Assembly (NCBI GenBank): GCA_037962975.1
Contig: CM075669.1
Span: forward strand, 108,144,501 to 108,208,500
DNA from: Clitoria ternatea
Taxonomy: Eukaryota > Streptophyta > Magnoliopsida > Fabales > Fabaceae
Length of the DNA stretch: 64,000 bases
Direction: 5' to 3'
Both the position numbers and the translations under genes were made by a program. Position 1 is the first letter of the stretch; each line of letters begins with the position of its first letter. The notes below the pieces were generated by a model. The model was not told the origin of the DNA. It saw only the letters and a program-made list of their open reading frames with translations, and ran no database searches. This document shows, in pieces, positions 59,595 to 64,000 of the stretch.

Positions 59595-60027
59595 TATGCA
59601 GGGTGTCAAGCTAGTGACAGTAAATCAAGCGCTTAATGGGAGGCAACCCATTATTTCTTCTTTATTTTTATTTTTATTAAAAAAATAAAAAAATGTGTTT
59701 TTATAATTTTTAATTAAAACTTTAATTTTAGAAAAAAGGGTTTTAAAATTAAAAGAAAAGGGTTTTCGAAAATTAAAAACAGAACCCCACACGTAGTGTC
59801 CCATTGACGCATAGCGTGGAGGTAAAATTTTTTACACTGATGTGTAGCGTCCCAGCCACGCGTTGCGTCAGGGCCTGCGTTCAGTTTTTAAAACTGAACC
59901 AGAGAGGCCCAATTTAGGTTTTTAAAAACCTAAATTTCCCTCTCTGCCTCATTTTACACAAACCCTAATACTCTCAAACCCTTTTTCCTTCAAACTTGCA
60001 CATTCCACTCTTCATCAACAGAATTAT
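59595..60027 (+). promoter_or_regulatory. Post-pol region with hairpin and U3-like motifs
   Basis: ATGGGAGGCAACCCAT at 59636-59651 can form a short hairpin and matches a block often seen after pol in Athila-type elements. From 59783 to 59870 the motif 'ACGCATAGCGT' and variants appear four times, as in the LTR U3. A C/T-rich stretch (59935-60020) follows, like a plant 5' leader. Confidence 0.55.
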
Positions 60028-60650
60028 GTAAGTTCTTTTAATCCCTTTTCTTTGTTTTTTAATCTCCATTCTTAGAATTGCATGTGGTTAGGTTAGGATT
60101 AGAAGACCATTAAAAATTGTTTGTTGTTAAAAGTAGGTAAATGTGTGGATTGGATAAGGAATGGAAGGGGTTGCTGTTGCGCAACCCCTGTTTTCATGTT
60201 CTGCAAGCCCACGCGTAGCGTCAACCTCTGTTGTGTTTTTTTATTTTTTCTTGTGTTTTATTTAAATTCTGTAAAATACATGTCTTGTTGTTTCTGTTTT
60301 AATTTTAGAGATTTTTGAAAAAAATAAAAATATTGTTCCTTTTTTATTTTGTTGAAATAAAATTGTTGTTTGTTTGCTTTTCTTTTAAAATTAATAAAAT
60401 TTCTTAAAATGTATGTTTGTTATACTTTCTTGCTTAAATGTAAAATTAAATAAATTTGTTGAATTTTGTAAATACTATGTGTTTAAATTGAAAAATCCAA
60501 ATTGCATGTTTTATTTTATGAATTAATTTTGTAAAAAAACCAAAAATATGCATGTTTTATTTTAGATTACTTGTATGAGTAATGTATATAATTATATGTT
60601 TGAATTATTTTGTTAAAAAAAATAAATAAAAATTAAAAACATGTTTGCAG
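60028..60650 (+). other. Predicted 623-bp leader intron of the post-pol ORF
   Basis: Donor AATTAT|GTAAGT at 60028 and acceptor ACATGTTTGCAG| at 60650, directly before ATGGCACCG. The interior is T/A-rich like plant introns. No transcript evidence. Confidence 0.55.
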
Positions 60651-61936
60651 ATGGCACCGAAGAAGTCCATTTCCACTACTGGTCCTAAGAGACAGAGTAG
60701 GGCCATTGACACAGATACCACTTCTAAAGATCCTGATCTTCAGGGTGAGGAGCAGTTGGGACCCCGAGATCCCACTAGATTTAGGACTGACGCCAAGTGG
60801 GTGAGATTTCATCAAATCAAGGGCCAGAAACTGATTTGGGAGAGGGTCCTTGATCTTAGTGCTGGAGACTATCTTGAGCTTCAGGATGAGATACAGAGGA
60901 GGAGGTGGGGACCCCTATGTTCTTTACCTACTGAGAGGGATCCCATATTGGCAATGGAGTTTTACGCCAACGCCTATAGGACACGCCATGACTCACCAAA
61001 TATCAGTCAGCAGAGGACGAGTTAGGTGAGGGGTTGGCACATCGCATATGACAGAGACACGATTAGTACCCTACTAGGTAATCCTTGGGAGCCTACTCCT
61101 GAGGGCGATACTTATTTTTGGATGAAAACAAAAACAAGATTTCTACTGAGGATGGTGATCTAGGATACTTCTTGGATCAGGTTGCTCATTTCTTGAGCAA
61201 GGATGGAATGTTCTTTAACCTTAGTAAGGTTGGTAGATCTCCATCAAACCTTCTGAAGACCTAGATGACCCCTATAACTCAGTGTGGTCTCATTTGATGC
61301 TCCATAATATCACACCAGTTTCTCATCTCTCTTCTATACCAGTTGATCATTGCTCTTTAGGGACACACTATTGATATTGTCGACCTTATCTCTAAGCAAA
61401 TTCACTTTTATGCCCTTAGGTATAAGGTGAATCACCCTGTACCCTTTCCTTTGATTATTTCTGCCTTACTGAGGAGGCAGGGGGTATAGGTGCCATCACC
61501 AGAGTTCACTAGCTCTTCGGGGAGAGTCCCTAAGGTTTCAATGAATAGGGATTATTTTATTCATCAGTGTGAGCTTCCACCTCTTGAGCAAGAGGCTCAG
61601 CCCAGACAGAGACGGAGGAGATCACTAGCCCAGCCACCATCTGCTGATGCTATTACTGAGGGATTCGCTAGGATGAGTATAGAGCATCAGCATATGATGC
61701 AGATGATGGTTGCTTCTCACCGCGCCTATGTACACTTACATGATTCATTTTATCAATACAGGTTATAGGGAGAGGGGGCACCATTTATGACACCAGCCGA
61801 TTTTGCTGCTCATGTAACTTGGCTTGGTGACCAACCCACATACCCTGAGACAGGTGGATCTTCTAGAGCTCATGATAACACCGAGGGTGATGCTGATGAT
61901 GAGGAGGAGGATGATCATATAGAGGATGAGGATTGA
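60651..61936 (+). pseudogene. Post-pol (env-position) ORF of Athila-type element
   Basis: ATG at 60651 (MAPKKSISTTGPK). 'WGPLCSLPTERDPILAMEFY' and, beyond a TAG at 61022-61024, 'VRGWHIAYDRDTISTLLGNP' form a block like the plant transposon protein domain (PF20167 type, from memory). Frameshifts follow to about 61480. From 61490 a proline/basic region ('RQRRRRSLAQPP'), a Met/His-rich helix and, past a TAG at 61766, an acidic tail (DADDEEEDDHIEDED) end at TGA 61934-61936. No signal peptide or transmembrane segment is evident, so an envelope role is not supported by what remains. Confidence 0.7.
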
Positions 61937-63157
61937 GAGCCATCTCCATTTTTTATGCATTTTTCATTACTTCTAGCACTTTGATATTTTGGTATTTACT
62001 TTAGTATGTTTGATATTTGGTTTGGATTATATTGTGGTTTGTTTTTATTTTGTGTGGTGTGTTTTTATTTTTGCATATTTTCTAAAAAAAGTATTATCAA
62101 ATTTTTGAAAATAAAGAAATTTATACACTTAAGATTTTTACATAATAAAACCATTTCTAAATTCTTTTGTAATTTAGGAATTTTGATAAAATTAATTACA
62201 ATGATTTTATTAACTATCAATCTAATTTCAAAAACCGGTGAGCTGAGAGATCTTTAAACACTTGAGGGTTTTGACATAATTTCATTCAAATTAATTTTGC
62301 TCAATTCTTTGATTTTTGTTGTTGTACAAAGGATCCAAGAGTATGATCAAGGCACATTTTTTGGTAAACACAAAGCTAAGGCCAAAAAGCTTACCATGGT
62401 AAAATCATATTTATCCTTTGATAGCCAATTTTGAGCCTTAAAAATAATTTCTTTGGCACCCCTAAATCCGTAAATAATTTTTAACCATTCCTTTAACTTG
62501 ATTGAATAAAAGAGTATTTTTGAACAAGAATGTTTGAGGTTCTTACGTAAAAGGGGAGTGAAAATTATAAATTAGTTCTTTTCAAGATTATCATAATGCA
62601 TGTATATGAAAAATAAAAATGAAAAAGAAAAAGACAAATATATATGCATAACAAAAAAAAGAAATAATAAAAAGGATTAAGTTGGGGGTATTCACCAAGA
62701 AGGGAAATGAGATTCGGGCCAAGAAAAAGCCTAAAAATTATGAAATGCTCTTTTATGATTTCAGGTTTTTGCTTTCAAGAAAAACCATAAATTCTTGTAA
62801 CCAAGCCTCATTACAATCCTTTAAAAGACCTTGTGACTCTTGTTTGACTCTGTATTAATAACCATTAATTAGATGAAAATCAAAATTAAATTTGTTTGGT
62901 TTTATGATCGATTGAGCTGACAGATCACCTTTGTACAGAGATAAACAAACACTTGTGAGGTAAGCCTGAAATTATGCTTGATTTGTTAATAAGACATTGT
63001 AAAATTTTTTATCTTTAAACCTTTATTGCATAAGACATCTATTTTTGATTATTTCCAATGGTAAATTGTGAAATTACTTTTTATGGTAAATTTTCAGACT
63101 ATTCAAAAATTTGATTTCAGAATTATTTTTTTTTGCTCGAGGATGAGCAATGTCTTG
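61937..63157. other. Noncoding 3' region of Athila-type element
   Basis: AT-rich, no ORF of note. A second purine tract-like site, AAGTTGGGGGTATTC, lies near 62680-62695, resembling the true tract before the LTR. 'GAGCTGACAGATC' type phrases occur at 62230 and 62915. Confidence 0.5.
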
Positions 63158-63171
63158 AAGTTAGGGGTATT
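63158..63171 (+). promoter_or_regulatory. Polypurine tract of Athila-type element
   Basis: AAGTTAGGGGTATT directly precedes the 3' LTR. Confidence 0.75.
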
Positions 63172-64000
63172 TGTTAGTCCTTAAATTTACAATAAATTTC
63201 TTAGTAAAATTATGTTAAAAATAATAAAAATTAGTTTAATTTTTAAGAAATTTAGGTTTTAATTGTAATAAATGGAAGTTATTGGAAAATATCTGCCTTG
63301 ATCAATTTTCTCTAGTTTTGTAGTGAAAAATTAAAGAAATTCAAGAGAAAATTGAAGAACTGGAGAGCTGACAGCATCAACACCACGCGTAGCGTGAGAA
63401 CTTCTGATGCTGACGCTACGCATCACAGTCGCATGTAGCGTCAGAAGCTACATGGACTCCACTTCTAGGTGGCCAAGGACTCAGCCAAAAGGGCTAAATA
63501 ATGGCCAATCTACTCATGCAAGCTGCCAAGCCGAATTGGGAGACAAGTGGAACCATTTTCTAGGCATTATATAATTAAAAATTACTTAATCATGGCCCTT
63601 AATCACGTGTTTAATAGAAGCTGGGTCAGGACCCTTCCTCAGCCCTATAAATTGGCCATTCTCAAAGTATTCAAAGCATCCCATTCTGCATTCAAAGCTT
63701 CTTTCCTCTCTTTTCACTCGAGTATGAGTGTTCTTTTGTGAGTTTGTAAATCTAGAGCAGTTCTAGATACTTGATAGTGTTATGTAGTATTGTGAGCTTT
63801 TGTATCGTGAAGAGTTGTAATTATTCGTAACCTCTGTAAGTGTTGTTTTCCCTTCTACCATGTGTAACTAAATTATTTATGTTGGAATTTGGTGAATTAT
63901 TTATGTTGGAATTTGGTGAATCAATCTACTATATGATGTTGTGATTACAACCTCTGCATATTTATAATTCAAGTTCCATGTTAGTATTTCAATCTTTTAT
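63172..64000 (+). repeat. 3' LTR of Athila-type element, cut by window end
   Basis: The first 829 bp align with 52571 onward. Differences include loss of a ~21-bp segment between GTCAGGA repeats (near 63630) and a 26-bp duplication (TTATTTATGTTGGAATTTGG..) at about 63866-63918. Confidence 0.9.

Larger units (their letters stand above)
52571..64000 (+). mobile_element. Athila/Calypso-type Ty3/gypsy element, 3' end beyond window
   Basis: 5' LTR 52571-54063, PBS at 54071, gag, protease, RT, RNase H, integrase, then a post-pol ORF and a purine tract at 63158-63171 followed by the start of the 3' LTR at 63172. The domain order is gypsy; post-pol ORF, PBS type and the 'GGGAGGCAACCCA' block after pol fit the Athila/Calypso lineage. 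The 3' LTR aligns closely with the 5' LTR. The left flank is ATTGC (52566-52570); the right flank is outside the window. Confidence 0.92.

Overview
The window is plant nuclear repeat DNA: layered LTR retrotransposons with no recognisable host gene, tRNA, rRNA or CRISPR. Lineages (Sirevirus-like copia, Tat and Athila/Calypso-type gypsy, a CRM-like gypsy), AT-rich flanks and plant-type PBSs indicate a dicot, probably a legume; the species is inferred, not shown. No element here looks fully coding-competent.

Layout. (1) 1-2857: broken copia remnant, + strand, cut by the window start. (2) 2858-24018: a large copia element on the minus strand with extra-ORF architecture; its 3' LTR (2858-13862) is split by a full-length non-autonomous copia element (3131-11273, TSD ATAAG) and a solo LTR (12179-13440, TSD CACAG), and its internal region holds a second solo LTR of that family (16033-17295, TSD CAAAC). 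(3) 24019-24277 plus 31771-32748: two halves of a deleted minus-strand Tat gypsy element, split by a CRM-like gypsy element (24278-31770, TSD GGATC) that has lost nearly all of its 3' LTR. (4) 32749-34439: AT-rich DNA without a recognised gene. (5) 34692-46741: full-length Tat gypsy element, + strand, inserted in CACTA-like subterminal repeats, with an antisense accessory gene. (6) 47495-51070: two solo LTRs of one family in inverted orientation, each with its own TSD. (7) 52571 to beyond 64000: Athila/Calypso-type gypsy element with gag, pol and an env-position ORF; the window ends inside its 3' LTR.

The main pattern: three unrelated retroelements (copia, Tat, Athila type) each carry an accessory ORF outside gag-pol, and each accessory ORF has its own apparent transcription signals: a TATA box and a palindrome array like the LTR's own U3 (copia), a TATA box and an in-frame 95-bp intron on the antisense strand (Tat), and a leader intron ending exactly at the ATG plus U3-like motifs (Athila type). 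All coordinates of element ends come from reading LTR ends, PBS/PPT and target-site duplications by eye; similarity statements are by-eye comparisons within the window and family names rest on remembered motifs, not searches.
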